Positions 41,167 to 50,809 of a DNA stretch of 64,000 nucleotides are shown piece after piece; positions within the stretch are counted from its first letter, which is position 1; each line of letters begins with the position of its first letter. The notes below the pieces were generated by a model that saw only the letters and a list, made by a program, of their open reading frames with translations, made no database searches and was not told the origin of the DNA. Origin of the DNA: a bacterium. GTDB taxonomy: Bacteria; Bacillota; Clostridia; Christensenellales; Aristaeellaceae. The stretch lies in the NCBI GenBank assembly GCA_004563405.1, contig SFTH01000001.1:131615-195614 (forward strand). Reading direction: 5' to 3'. Made by a program: the position numbers and the translations under genes.

Positions 41167-42468
41167 ATGAAGGGGAAACTGACGGGCTTTGAGATTCGAC
41201 CCGACCAGCGCCAGAGCTGGACGTCCATCGCCATGGTCTGGGCGGGCGGCATGATCTGCGTGCCCTGCCTGATGATCGGCGGCGTGCTCGTGGGCGGCGG
41301 ACTGAGCTTTGCCCAGATCGTGCTGTCCATACTGCTGGGTTACGGCATGATCTGCGCGTACATGATCTTCATTGGCATGCAGGCCTGCGATACCGGCCTT
41401 CCGGTGTCCGTCATGGCCTCCGGTGCGCTGGGCGAGAAGGGCGCGCGCTACATCATCAGCGCCATACTGGCCATCGCCTGCGTGGGCTGGTTCGGCATCC
41501 AGTCCGCCGTGTGCGGCAGCGCGTTTGCCTCCATGGGTGCGGGCATGCTGGGCTATGAATCCGCCAGCGCGACGGCGGTCACCGTCTGCTCTCTGGTCTG
41601 GGGCGCGATCATGCTGGTCACGGCCTGCACCGGCTTCAAGGGCCTCAAGTGGCTCAACTACATCGCGGTGCCCGCGCTGGTCGTCGTGTGCCTCTACGGC
41701 ATCATCGCCAGCATGGTGCAGAACGACGGAGCGGCCCGGCTGGCCACCTACGCCCCGGAAAATTCCGCCGGACTGATCTTCGGCATGAGCATGGTGGTGG
41801 CCTCCTTCGCCCTGGGCGGCGTGATCTCCGCAGACTACTGCCGCTTCGCCCGCAGCCGCGCGGACGTGGTGAAGTCCTCGCTGGTGGGCGTGATTCCTGC
41901 GGGACTGTTCATGTTGCTCACCGGCGGCGTGATGAGCGTCGTGACCGGGCAGTACGACATCAGCGCGATCCTGGCGAGCCTCGGCGTTCCGTTCTTCGGC
42001 CTGCTGGCGCTGGTGCTGGCCACCTGGACCACCAACGTCACCAACGCCTACTCCGGCGGCCTGGCCCTGTCCAACCTGCTGGGCTTTGACGAGAGCAAGT
42101 TCAAAATCACTACGGGCATTGCGGGCGGCGTGGGCACCCTGCTGGCGGCCTTTGGCCTCCTGAACCGCTTCCAGGCCTTCCTGAGCCTGATGTCCGGCCT
42201 GCTGCCGCCGCTGGCGGGCGTGATCATCGCCAACTACTGGATCGTCGGCAGGGGGAGGCGCGACGCCTTCCAGGTGGTGGAGGGATACTTCGCCCCCGGC
42301 CTGATCGCCTTCTTTGTGGGCGCGTTCGTCGCCTGCCTGACGGGCGGCACCTTTGCCTCCTTCCCGGGGCTGGCCTGGCTGAACATCCCGTTCTTCGTGG
42401 GGCCGGTGAACGGCATCGTCGTGTCCCTGCTGCTCTATACGCTGCTGGCGAAGGCGATGAAGAAGTGA
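41167..42468 (+). CDS. NCS1-family cytosine/purine permease (CodB-like)
   Basis: A 433-residue membrane protein with about 12 helices. NCS1 features are SWTSIAMVWAGGMICVPCLMIGG near the N-terminus, the GWFGIQSAVCGSAFA helix, SMVVASFALGGVISADYCRFARS and WTTNVTNAYSGGLALSN. These transporters import nucleobases, hydantoins or thiamine precursors with a cation. Position between PucR and the DUF917/HyuA pair suggests a nucleobase or hydantoin-like ring as substrate. Confidence 0.88.
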   Translation: MKGKLTGFEIRPDQRQSWTSIAMVWAGGMICVPCLMIGGVLVGGGLSFAQIVLSILLGYGMICAYMIFIGMQACDTGLPVSVMASGALGEKGARYIISAILAIACVGWFGIQSAVCGSAFASMGAGMLGYESASATAVTVCSLVWGAIMLVTACTGFKGLKWLNYIAVPALVVVCLYGIIASMVQNDGAARLATYAPENSAGLIFGMSMVVASFALGGVISADYCRFARSRADVVKSSLVGVIPAGLFMLLTGGVMSVVTGQYDISAILASLGVPFFGLLALVLATWTTNVTNAYSGGLALSNLLGFDESKFKITTGIAGGVGTLLAAFGLLNRFQAFLSLMSGLLPPLAGVIIANYWIVGRGRRDAFQVVEGYFAPGLIAFFVGAFVACLTGGTFASFPGLAWLNIPFFVGPVNGIVVSLLLYTLLAKAMKK

Positions 42469-42474
42469 GCTTCG

Positions 42475-42500
42475 GGCCCGGGCGGCGCGCCGCCCGGGCC
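42475..42500 (+). repeat. 26-bp perfect palindrome after the permease gene
   Basis: The arm GGCCCGGGCGGCG is followed directly by its complement. There is no U-run. The same core, GGGCGGCGCGCCGCCC, is at 53606-53621. It could be an mRNA-stabilising stem-loop. Confidence 0.5.
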
Positions 42501-42535
42501 AAACATCCTTGAAATGAAATCAGAGGTGCTTGAAA

Positions 42536-43636
42536 TTGAGAAAGATCGGTTTACAGGAAATTGAGGAGATCGCCCTCGGCGCAGCGCTGCTGGGCGCGGG
42601 CGGCGGCGGCGACCCCTATGTGGGCAAGCTGGTGGCCCTGGGCGCGGTGCGGGAGTGCGGCGCGGTTTCGCTGATTGACCCGGAGGAGGTTCCGGACGAC
42701 GCGCTGATCATGCCCATCGCCATGATGGGCGCGCCCACGGTGCTCTGCGAAAAGGGCATCGGCGACATGGAGTACCGGCGCATCTACGACATGGTGCGCC
42801 GCTACTTCGGCCGGGAGGTCTACGCCACCATGCCCATGGAGGCGGGCGGCGTGAACTCCATGCTGCCCATCGCCGCTGCGGCGCGGCTGGGCCTGCCCAT
42901 GGTGGACTGCGACGGCATGGGCCGCGCGTTCCCGGAGCTGCAGATGGTCACCTTCACCATCGGCGGCGTGTCCGCCACGCCCATGGCGCTCACCGACGAA
43001 AAGGGCAACAGCGTCATCTTTGAAACCATCACCAACCAGTGGACGGAGGAGCTGGCCCGGGCCGTGACCATGAGCTGCGGCGGCAGCGTCACCGTGTCGC
43101 TGTACGTTATGGACGGAAAGACCCTCAAGCAGTACGGCGTGCGCGGCATCGTCAGCCGCAGCCAGGAGCTGGGCAGGGCCATCCGCAGCGTCAAGAGTGC
43201 CGCGGACGAGACGCCGGAGGCGCGCTTTCTGCGCCTGTCCGGGGGAATCCGGCTCTTCCGGGGCAAGATCTCCGACGTGCTGCGCACCACCGACGGAAAG
43301 TTCAACCACGGCCGGGTGCAGCTTCGGGGCATCGGCGAATACAGAAATTCCTGCGCGGAGATCGTGTTTCAGAACGAGAACCTGTGCTGCCGCGTGGACG
43401 GAAGGATCCTGGCTACCGCGCCGGATCTGATCTGCCTGGTGGACGCGGAGACCTTCACGCCGGTGACCACGGACGCACTGAAGTACGGCAAGCGCGTGCT
43501 GGCGGTGGGCCTGAAGTGCGATCCCCTGTGGCGCACGCAGGCGGGCCTCGCGCTGGTCGGACCCCGCTACTTCGGCATCGACGCGGACTACATTCCCCTG
43601 GAGGAGCGCGCGAAGGGAGGCGAGGCAAATGTATAA
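42536..43636 (+). CDS. DUF917-domain protein
   Basis: 366 residues. The start is TTG at 42536 (reading MRKIGLQEIEEIALGAALLG), 7 nt after GAGGTG; TTG at 42530 is too close to the site. The GAGGGGDPYVG motif and PMEAGGVNSMLPIAAAARLGLPMVDCDGMGRAFPE are hallmarks of DUF917. Members almost always accompany HyuA-type hydantoinase/oxoprolinase subunits and may act as a partner in ring opening. It overlaps the next gene by 8 nt. Confidence 0.88.
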   Translation: MRKIGLQEIEEIALGAALLGAGGGGDPYVGKLVALGAVRECGAVSLIDPEEVPDDALIMPIAMMGAPTVLCEKGIGDMEYRRIYDMVRRYFGREVYATMPMEAGGVNSMLPIAAAARLGLPMVDCDGMGRAFPELQMVTFTIGGVSATPMALTDEKGNSVIFETITNQWTEELARAVTMSCGGSVTVSLYVMDGKTLKQYGVRGIVSRSQELGRAIRSVKSAADETPEARFLRLSGGIRLFRGKISDVLRTTDGKFNHGRVQLRGIGEYRNSCAEIVFQNENLCCRVDGRILATAPDLICLVDAETFTPVTTDALKYGKRVLAVGLKCDPLWRTQAGLALVGPRYFGIDADYIPLEERAKGGEANV

Positions 43637-45182
43637 GCTGGGCGTGGACGTGGGCGGCACCAACACGGACGCGGTGCTGATCGACGAAAACCTGAACGTG
43701 GTGGGGGAGATCAAGCATCCCACCACCGGCAACATCTTCGAGGGCATCATGGGCGCGGTGCAGGGCCTGCTGGCGCAGACCGGCGTGGACCGCGGCCAGA
43801 TTGCCCAGGCCATGCTGGGCACCACCCAGTGCACCAACGCCATTGTGGAGCGCAGGAACCTGGCGAAGATCGGCCTGCTGCGCATCGGCGCTCCGGCGAC
43901 GCTGGGCGTGCCGCCGATGGCGGACTGGGCGCAGGACATTCGCTTCATTGTGGAGGAGAGCGCCGTCATTTCCGGCGGCTATGAGTACGACGGAAAGGCG
44001 CTCAATCCCCTGGACGAGGCCGCCGCCCGCGCGTTCTTCGAGGGCCTGAAGGGCCGGGTGGAATCCGTGGCCATCTCCTGCGTGTTCTCCACGGTGTGCG
44101 CCGAGCACGAGCTGCGCGCGGCGCAGATCTGCCGGGAGGTCATGGGTGGAGACGTGCACATCTCCATCTCCAGCGAAATCGGCAGCATGGGCCTGATCGA
44201 GCGGGAGAACGCCACGATCCTGAACGCCGCCCTGTACCGGGTGGCCGAGCGCTTCACCGAGGGCTTCGCGTACAGCCTGAAGGAGGAGGGCGTGACCAAC
44301 GCGGACGTGTATCTCTCCCAGAACGACGGTACGCTGATGACCATGGACTACGCCCGGCGCTATCCGATTCTCACCGTGGCCTGCGGCCCCACGAACTCTA
44401 TTCGCGGCGCGAGCTACCTGAGTCGCCTCGACAACGCCATCGTCATCGACGTGGGCGGGACCACCACCGACCTGGGCGTGATCCAGAACGGCTTCCCCCG
44501 GGAGTCCGGCGTGGCTGTGACCATCGGCGGCGTGCGCACCAACTTCCGCATGCCGGACGTGGTGTCCATCGGCCTGGGCGGCGGCTCCATCGTGCGCGCG
44601 CGTCCGGACGGCACGGTGACGGTCGGACCCGACAGCGTGGGCTACGAGATCACGAAGCGCGCCCGGGTGTTCGGCGGCGACACGCTCACCGCCACGGACG
44701 TCGCCGTGCGCCTTGGCATGGCTCGGGTGGGCGACCCCGAGCGGGTGAAGGATCTGGACGAGGGCCTCGCCCGGCGGGCGATGGACGCCATCTGCGCGCT
44801 GGTGGAGGACGCCATCGACCTGATGAAGGTCTCCGGCGAGGACATGGACGTGGTTCTGGTGGGCGGCGGCTCGATCATCCTGCCGGAAAAGCTCGCGGGC
44901 GCGCGCTGCGTCTTCAAGCCCGCCTATTTCGGAACGGCCAACGCCATCGGCTCCGCCATCTCCAAGGTCAGCGGAACCTACGAGGCGCTGATCGACTACG
45001 ACGTGCTGCCCCGTGAGCAGGCCATTGAGCAGGCAAGGGCCGAAGCCATCGAGCTGGCGGTTCGCTCCGGCGCGATCCGCGAGACCGTGGAAATCATCGA
45101 GGTGGAGGACGTGCCCCTGGCCTATTATCCGGGCAACACCTGCCGCGTCAAGGTCAAGGCAGCGGGTGAGCTCGCGGGCTGA
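43629..45182 (+). CDS. Hydantoinase/oxoprolinase family protein (HyuA-like)
   Basis: 517 residues with an ASKHA-type ATP-binding fold. The two phosphate-binding strands are visible: LGVDVGGTNTDAVLID at the N-terminus and VIDVGGTTTDLGVIQNG (about 275). LGTTQCTNAIVER and GLGGGSIVRARPDG are also typical. It is shorter than the 680-residue HyuA, as is usual for the DUF917-linked type. ATP-dependent opening of a cyclic amide (hydantoin or oxoproline-like) is the family reaction. The exact substrate is unknown. It is the last gene of the PucR-controlled cluster. Confidence 0.88.
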   Translation: MYKLGVDVGGTNTDAVLIDENLNVVGEIKHPTTGNIFEGIMGAVQGLLAQTGVDRGQIAQAMLGTTQCTNAIVERRNLAKIGLLRIGAPATLGVPPMADWAQDIRFIVEESAVISGGYEYDGKALNPLDEAAARAFFEGLKGRVESVAISCVFSTVCAEHELRAAQICREVMGGDVHISISSEIGSMGLIERENATILNAALYRVAERFTEGFAYSLKEEGVTNADVYLSQNDGTLMTMDYARRYPILTVACGPTNSIRGASYLSRLDNAIVIDVGGTTTDLGVIQNGFPRESGVAVTIGGVRTNFRMPDVVSIGLGGGSIVRARPDGTVTVGPDSVGYEITKRARVFGGDTLTATDVAVRLGMARVGDPERVKDLDEGLARRAMDAICALVEDAIDLMKVSGEDMDVVLVGGGSIILPEKLAGARCVFKPAYFGTANAIGSAISKVSGTYEALIDYDVLPREQAIEQARAEAIELAVRSGAIRETVEIIEVEDVPLAYYPGNTCRVKVKAAGELAG

Positions 45183-45229
45183 CACGCGCGGAGCGGGCTC
45201 TGCCACGTACATATCCATCGACAGTTTTG

Positions 45230-45268
45230 CCCGCAGGCGCCGTACGGAGGCGGCCTGCGGGCGCTTTT
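45230..45268 (+). terminator. Terminator after hyuA
   Basis: GCCCGCAGGC pairs with GCCTGCGGGC around a 14-nt loop, then GCTTTT. It lies between convergent genes. Confidence 0.7.
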
Positions 45269-45293
45269 CATTGGTTTTTCAGGCGCTCCTTAC

Positions 45294-45737
45294 TCAGTCC
45301 TTCGGGCAGCAGCTGCGCGCGCAGAGCCCGCTTCCGGCCAGCATGGCCGTCCAGATGCGGGCGTGGGCGTATTCGTCGCCCAGAATGGAGGTCAGCAGAT
45401 AGCGCACCCGGTTGGTCGGGGCGCACATCGCCAGCTCCGCATAGCGGCGAATCGCGCCCAACTCGCCCAGGATGGCCGCCTCGACGTCCTGCGCAAAGTC
45501 GCCGCTGGCGTCGGCGCAATTCTCCGGGCAGGAGGCCGGGGGCGGACAGATTCCCAGCAGGGAGGCCTGGAGGCGGGCGTGGGCGTATTCGTCCCCGACG
45601 ATGCTGATGATGATCTCCCGAAGCTCCTGTGTGGGGGCTTCATTTGCAATCTGCGCATAAAAACCAGCGTCGCAGAGCTCATCCTGAATGGAGGCTTCCA
45701 GCTGTTCCCGGTAATTTGCGCACATGGATTCACGCAT
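45294..45737 (-). CDS. Ferritin-like protein with two tandem helix-pair repeats
   Basis: 147 residues. The start MRESMCANYREQLEASIQDE at 45737 has only a modest ribosome site (AAAGAGAG). Two halves repeat one pattern: Glu-rich helix (ASIQDELCDAGFYAQIANEA; AAILGELGAIRRYAELAMCA) then a helix ending in GDEYAHAR. Each half supplies a Glu and an ExxH-like Asp-Glu-x-x-His set, as in ferritin-like four-helix bundles that bind a di-iron centre. Cys-rich stretches (CPPPASCPENC, CARSCC) lie in the linker and C-terminus. It could be a rubrerythrin-like or spore-associated protein; no electron-transfer domain is present. Confidence 0.7.
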   Translation of the reverse strand: MRESMCANYREQLEASIQDELCDAGFYAQIANEAPTQELREIIISIVGDEYAHARLQASLLGICPPPASCPENCADASGDFAQDVEAAILGELGAIRRYAELAMCAPTNRVRYLLTSILGDEYAHARIWTAMLAGSGLCARSCCPKD

Positions 45738-45929
45738 GGAACCACTCTCTTTCAAAGCAGGGCTGCGGCGCGCGCGCCGCGCACGCCGCCACGCCATACT
45801 ATGGTTCCGCCGCTTTTCCCGTGCACTTTCATGCAATATTTATTCTGCTGGGGGAAACTTTTATACGATTTTTATGCCGCCTGTGCGATAATAGAGGCAT
45901 CATTCAGGGATTAAGGGCAGGATTTACGG

Positions 45930-47279
45930 ATGGACGAGAGAAAAAAGCGCCGGCGACTGTCCTCCGCGCAGATCATCATCGCCGGGTTTCTGGCCGTGAT
46001 TCTGCTGGGGGCGCTGCTGCTGTGCCTCCCCTGTGCAACGCAGGGCGAGGGGCGCGCGAGCCTGCTGGACGCGCTGTTTACCGCCACCTCCTCGGTGTGC
46101 GTCACGGGGCTGGTGGTGCAGAACACCGCCACCTACTGGTCCGCCTTCGGACAGGCGGTGATCCTTCTGCTGATTCAGATCGGCGGCATGGGCGTGGTGA
46201 CGGTGGCGGTCACCATCACCATGATTTCGGGAAGAAAGATCGGCTTGATGCAGCGCAGCACCATGCAGGAGGCCATCTCGGCCCACCATGTGGGCGGCAT
46301 CGTGAAGATGACGGGCTTCATTCTCAAGACCACACTGCTGGTGGAGCTCGCCGGCGCGGCGCTGCTTGCGCCCGCCTTCTGCCGGGACTTCGGGCCTGCG
46401 CGCGGAATCTGGTACGCGCTGTTTCACTCCATATCAGCCTTCTGCAACGCGGGCTTCGACCTGCTGGGCGTGGAGCAGAGCTACGCCTCGCTGACGGCCT
46501 ACGCGGGGAATCCGTTGGTGAGCGTCACCATCATGGCGCTGATCATCGTCGGCGGCATCGGCTTTCTGACCTGGGAGGACGTCAAGTCCCGGAAGTGGCG
46601 CTTCAAGTCCTATCGCATGCAGAGCAAGGTGATCCTGACGATGGCGCTGGTGCTGATTCTGGTTCCGGCGGCCTACCTGTACTTCTGTGAGTTTTCCCGC
46701 GGCGCATGGGCGGACCAGAGCGTGGGCGAGCGGGTGCTCGCCGCACTGTTTCAGGCGGTCACGCCGAGGACGGCGGGCTTCAACACGGTGGATCTGACCC
46801 GCCTGAGCCAGACCGGACAGAGTTTGCTGATTCTGCTGATGCTCATCGGCGGCGCGCCGGGCTCCACGGCGGGCGGCATGAAGACCACCACCGCCGCGGT
46901 GCTGCTGCTCTCCACCCTGTCGATCTTCCGGCGCAGGGAGACCATACGCTGCTTCGGCCGCAGAATCGACGAGCGCGTGGTGCGCGACGCCGTGGCGATC
47001 CTGCTGATGTACATTCTCCTGTTCTTCTTCGGCGCGATGGTCATCAGCTACATCGAGAATCTGCCCATGCTCACCTGCCTGTTTGAGACGGCCTCGGCCA
47101 TCGGTACGGTGGGCCTCACGCTGGGAATTACGCCGGGGTTGGGCGCGGCGTCGCGCATCATTCTGATGGCGCTGATGTTCTTCGGCCGCGTGGGCGGGCT
47201 GACGATTATCTTCGCGGCGTTCTCCGGCGCGCAGCACTACACCGCGCGCCTGCCCAAGGAAAAGATTACCGTAGGATGA
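45930..47279 (+). CDS. Potassium uptake protein, TrkH/KtrB family
   Basis: A 449-residue ion-conducting subunit with four M1-P-M2 repeats. Selectivity-filter loops are recognisable: SVCVTGLVVQ, SAFCNAGFDLLG, TPRTAGFNTVDL and SAIGTVGLTLG. Gly residues in each position favour K+. The first P-loop and the size fit KtrB (about 450). It is followed 15 nt later by its RCK regulatory subunit. AGGGCAGGA lies upstream of the ATG. Confidence 0.92.
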   Translation: MDERKKRRRLSSAQIIIAGFLAVILLGALLLCLPCATQGEGRASLLDALFTATSSVCVTGLVVQNTATYWSAFGQAVILLLIQIGGMGVVTVAVTITMISGRKIGLMQRSTMQEAISAHHVGGIVKMTGFILKTTLLVELAGAALLAPAFCRDFGPARGIWYALFHSISAFCNAGFDLLGVEQSYASLTAYAGNPLVSVTIMALIIVGGIGFLTWEDVKSRKWRFKSYRMQSKVILTMALVLILVPAAYLYFCEFSRGAWADQSVGERVLAALFQAVTPRTAGFNTVDLTRLSQTGQSLLILLMLIGGAPGSTAGGMKTTTAAVLLLSTLSIFRRRETIRCFGRRIDERVVRDAVAILLMYILLFFFGAMVISYIENLPMLTCLFETASAIGTVGLTLGITPGLGAASRIILMALMFFGRVGGLTIIFAAFSGAQHYTARLPKEKITVG

Positions 47280-47294
47280 CGGGGGGAAGGGAAT

Positions 47295-47942
47295 ATGAAA
47301 TCCATATTGCTCATCGGCCTGGGCCGCTTCGGCCGCCACATCGCCATGAAGCTCAACGAGCTGCACCATCAGGTGATGGCCGTCGACCGCAACGAGGAGC
47401 GCGTGGAGGCCGCGCTGCCCTATGTGACCAGCGCGCAGATCGGCGACAGCAAGAAGGCCGCCTTCATGGAGTCCCTTGGCGTGCGCAACTTCGACGTGTG
47501 CATCGTGGCCATCGGAGACGACTTTCAGAGCTCCCTGGAGACCACCGCGCTCCTGAAGGAGCTGGGCGCGCGCTTCGTGGTCTCCCGCGCCGCCCGGGAC
47601 ACCCATGCGAAGTTCCTGTTGCGCAACGGCGCGGACGAGGTGGTCTACCCGGAGAAGCAGCTGGCGAACTGGACGGCCATCCGCTTCAGCTCCGACCACA
47701 TCTTCGACTACATCGAGCTGAACAGGGACAACGCCATCGTGGAGGTCTCCGTGCCTCCGGCCTGGCACGGCAAGACCGTGGGCGAATTGGACGTGCGCAA
47801 GAAGTACAACATCAACCTGCTGGCGGTGAAGTCCAACAACAATCTGAACATTGATATCACGACGGATACGCGCTTTACCGGCAATGAGACCGTGCTCGTG
47901 CTCGGAAGCAACCGCGCCATCCAGAAGTGTTTCCACACCTGA
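47295..47942 (+). CDS. Potassium uptake regulatory subunit, TrkA/KtrA family
   Basis: A 215-residue cytoplasmic RCK protein. The Rossmann motif LIGLGRFGRHIAMKL binds NAD(H) or ATP/ADP. VMAVDRNEERVEA follows, with the acidic residue at the end of the second strand. The C-terminal RCK_C domain starts near residue 135 (AIVEVSVPPAWHGKTVGELDV). As an octameric ring it gates the KtrB channel. Confidence 0.92.
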   Translation: MKSILLIGLGRFGRHIAMKLNELHHQVMAVDRNEERVEAALPYVTSAQIGDSKKAAFMESLGVRNFDVCIVAIGDDFQSSLETTALLKELGARFVVSRAARDTHAKFLLRNGADEVVYPEKQLANWTAIRFSSDHIFDYIELNRDNAIVEVSVPPAWHGKTVGELDVRKKYNINLLAVKSNNNLNIDITTDTRFTGNETVLVLGSNRAIQKCFHT

Positions 47943-47979
47943 GCTGCACGCGCTTCGAAGGGGAAGAGGGGGATGCGCT

Positions 47980-48153
47980 GTGAAGGATGCATTGCTGATA
48001 CTGTGCGTGGGCGCGGTGTTTCTGGCGGGCTTTCCGCTGATGAAGCGGCTGGATCGCTGGCTCAACGGCCACATCGCGCCGCCGGAGGACGCGCCCGGGG
48101 AGGACGCGCCGCAGGGCTCCGGAAATCTGGAAAAACGGGACGGGACGCGCTGA
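47980..48153 (+). CDS. Small single-pass membrane protein of the Ktr operon
   Basis: 57 residues starting at GTG 47980, 37 nt after ktrA, with GGGAAGAGGGGG upstream. One hydrophobic helix (DALLILCVGAVFLAGFPLMK) is followed by a short basic stretch (RLDRWLNG) and an acidic/Pro-rich tail. No family recognised. Its position between ktrA and kdpD suggests an accessory role in potassium transport or sensing, but that is a guess. Confidence 0.55.
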   Translation: MKDALLILCVGAVFLAGFPLMKRLDRWLNGHIAPPEDAPGEDAPQGSGNLEKRDGTR

Positions 48154-48217
48154 GCGCTCGCGCCTTCCAACCGGTTGACGGCCATATTATAATGGAATCA
48201 GGACGGGAGGGGAGCGC

Positions 48218-50809
48218 ATGCGACAGCGCGGACGATTGAAGATCTTTTTCAGCTACGCGGACGGCGCGGGCAAGACCCGGGCCATGCTGCGCGCGGCCCA
48301 TGCGGCGCAGAAGGGCGGTCTGGACGTGGTGGCGGGCGTTCCCGGCAGGGAGGCGGCCGCCGCCCGGGGACTGCCCTTTCTTCGGCCCCGCGAGCTTCGC
48401 CGGGAGGGCGAAGTGGTGCTGGAGTTCAACCTGGACGCGGCGCTCTCCCGCGCGCCCCAGCTGATACTGATCGACGATCTGGCCCATGTGAACGCGGGCC
48501 CCTGCCGCCACGAGCGGCGCTACCAGGACGTTCAGGAGCTGCTGCGCGCGGGCGTGGACGTGTACGCCACGCTGAATGTGGATCAGTTGGAGGGCATGCG
48601 CGAGGCGGTGCGCGCGGCCACGGGCCGGGAGGCCCCGGTCTGCGTGCCGGACAGCGTGTTCGACGAGGCGGAGCAGGTGGAGTTCGTGGACCGGGAGCCC
48701 GGGGAGCTGGCGCAGCACTCGGAGGATGCGCTGCGGGCCCTGACGGCGCTGCGCGCGCTGGCGCTGCGCCGCTGCGCGGACCGGGTGGGCCCCGCGTCCG
48801 GCGAGGGCGGCGGCGCGCTCGAGCGCGCCTGCGTCAGCGAGCACATACTGGTCTGCCTGTCCTCCGCGCCCTCCAATGCAAAGGTGATCCGCATGGCCGT
48901 GCGCATGGCCGGCGCGTTTCAGTGCCCCTGCACGGCGCTCTATGTGCGCAGCCCCAGCGGCGAGTCCATGGGGGAGGCCGACCGGAAGCGGCTGCTCTCC
49001 AACATGAAGCTGGCCGAGCAGCTGGGCGCGAAGGTAGAGCTCGTCACCGGCGAGGACGTGGCGCTCCAGATTGCGGAGTACGCCCGGGTGTCGGGCGTGT
49101 CGCAGATCGTACTGGGCCGCAGCGTCGTGACCCGCGCGCGGCCGCTGAGCAAGCCGCCCATCACCGACCGGCTGATTCAGCTCGCGCCGGGCATCGAGAT
49201 TCACATCCTCCCGGACGTCGAGGCCCAGCGCAATGTCCGCTCCGGGCGCGCGCGCCTCGCCCTGCCCCGGGTCTCGCCCTCGGACTTCGTCCGCAGCCTG
49301 GCGATTCTGCTGATGGCCAGCGCGCTCAGCCTCGCCTTCTATGCGCTGGGCTTCGGCGAGGAGAACATCATCATGGCCTACATCCTGGGCGTGCTGCTCA
49401 CGGCGGTGGCCACGGGGAACAAGCTGTGCAGCGTCGTTTCGTCCATTGCCAGCGTGTTCATCTTCAACTACCTCTTCACCGAGCCGCGCTTCACGCTCAA
49501 GGCCTACGGCGCGGGCTACCCCGTCACCTTCCTGATCATGTTCCTGGCGGCCTTCATCACGGGCACGCTGGCCTCGCAGCTGAAGAACCACGCCCGGGAG
49601 TCCGCCCAGACGGCCTATCGCACCGGCGTGCTCTTTGAAACCAACCAGCAGCTCAGCCAGGCCGCCGGGCGGGACGAAATCCTCAGCGTGACCGCCGAGC
49701 AGCTGATCAAGCTGTTCCGGCGGGACGTGATCGTCTATCCGGCGTGCGACGGCGCGCTGGAGGAGGGCCGCGCCTACTCCGCCCGGGGAGAGGCGGGCGC
49801 GCCGGAGCTTCAGACGCAGCAGGAGCGCCGCGTGGCCGAGTGGGTGCTCCGAAATAACCGGCAGGCGGGCGCATCTACGGACACCTTCGCCCAGGCTGGC
49901 GGCCTGTATCTCGCCGTGCGCATCAACGACAGCGTCTACGGCGTGGTGGGCGTTCAGATGGGCGGACAGACCCTGGAGTACGCGGAGCACAGCATGCTGC
50001 TGGCCATACTGGGCGAGTGCGCCCTGGCGATGGAGAACGAGAGGAACGTCCGGGAGAAGGAGGCCGCCGCCATGCAGGCCCGGAGCGAGCAGCTCCGCGC
50101 CGATCTGCTGCGGGCCATCTCCCACGACCTGCGCACGCCGCTGACCTCCATCTCCGGCAACGCAAGCAACCTGCTCTCCAACGGCGAAGCCTTCGACGAG
50201 GAGACGCGCAGGCAGATCTACGGGGACATCTATCAGGATGCGCTGTGGCTGATCAATCTGGTGGAGAACCTGCTGTATGTGACGCGCATCGAGGACGGGC
50301 GCATGAAGCTGCGCTGTTCGGTGGAGCTGATCGACGAGGTGCTCCAGGAGGCGCTGCGCCACGAGGCCTGCAAGGGCCGGGAGCACAGCATCACACTGAA
50401 GGAGTCGGACGAAATGCTGCTGGCCCACATCGACGCGCGGCTGATCATCCAGGTGGTTATCAACCTGGTGGACAACGCCGTCAAGTACACGCCGCCCGGC
50501 GCGCACATCGTGCTCTCCGCGCGCAGGGAGGGCGCGTGGGTGCTCGTCTCCTGCGCCGACGACGGGCCGGGCATATCCGACGCGGACAAGCCCCACATCT
50601 TCGAGATGTTTTTCAGCGGCGGGAAGAACCGCTGCGCGGACAGCCGCCGCAGCCTCGGCCTGGGGCTGGGCCTGTGCAAATCCATCGTAAACGCCCACGG
50701 CGGAGCGATCTGCGTCCGGGACAACGTTCCCCAGGGCACGATCATCGAATTTTCCGTCCCGGCGGAGGAGGTGCAACTGAATGAACAAGATGCTGATTCT
50801 GGTCGTTGA
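48218..50809 (+). CDS. kdpD: KdpD-family osmosensitive potassium sensor histidine kinase
   Basis: 863 residues. The N-terminal KdpD domain (1-210) has a Walker-A-like DGAGKTRAMLRAA and LILIDDLAHVNAG. A universal-stress-protein-like domain follows (about 210-330; HILVCLSSAPSNAKVIRMAV). Four membrane helices (DUF4118, about 350-460) precede a GAF-like linker. The HisKA domain has the phospho-accepting His in ISHDLRTPLTSISGN, and the HATPase has NLVDNAVKYTP and DDGPGI. GGGAGGGGAG precedes the ATG. Its partner kdpE overlaps by 29 nt. There is no kdpFABC in the window, so it probably controls the Ktr genes. Confidence 0.92.
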   Translation: MRQRGRLKIFFSYADGAGKTRAMLRAAHAAQKGGLDVVAGVPGREAAAARGLPFLRPRELRREGEVVLEFNLDAALSRAPQLILIDDLAHVNAGPCRHERRYQDVQELLRAGVDVYATLNVDQLEGMREAVRAATGREAPVCVPDSVFDEAEQVEFVDREPGELAQHSEDALRALTALRALALRRCADRVGPASGEGGGALERACVSEHILVCLSSAPSNAKVIRMAVRMAGAFQCPCTALYVRSPSGESMGEADRKRLLSNMKLAEQLGAKVELVTGEDVALQIAEYARVSGVSQIVLGRSVVTRARPLSKPPITDRLIQLAPGIEIHILPDVEAQRNVRSGRARLALPRVSPSDFVRSLAILLMASALSLAFYALGFGEENIIMAYILGVLLTAVATGNKLCSVVSSIASVFIFNYLFTEPRFTLKAYGAGYPVTFLIMFLAAFITGTLASQLKNHARESAQTAYRTGVLFETNQQLSQAAGRDEILSVTAEQLIKLFRRDVIVYPACDGALEEGRAYSARGEAGAPELQTQQERRVAEWVLRNNRQAGASTDTFAQAGGLYLAVRINDSVYGVVGVQMGGQTLEYAEHSMLLAILGECALAMENERNVREKEAAAMQARSEQLRADLLRAISHDLRTPLTSISGNASNLLSNGEAFDEETRRQIYGDIYQDALWLINLVENLLYVTRIEDGRMKLRCSVELIDEVLQEALRHEACKGREHSITLKESDEMLLAHIDARLIIQVVINLVDNAVKYTPPGAHIVLSARREGAWVLVSCADDGPGISDADKPHIFEMFFSGGKNRCADSRRSLGLGLGLCKSIVNAHGGAICVRDNVPQGTIIEFSVPAEEVQLNEQDADSGR

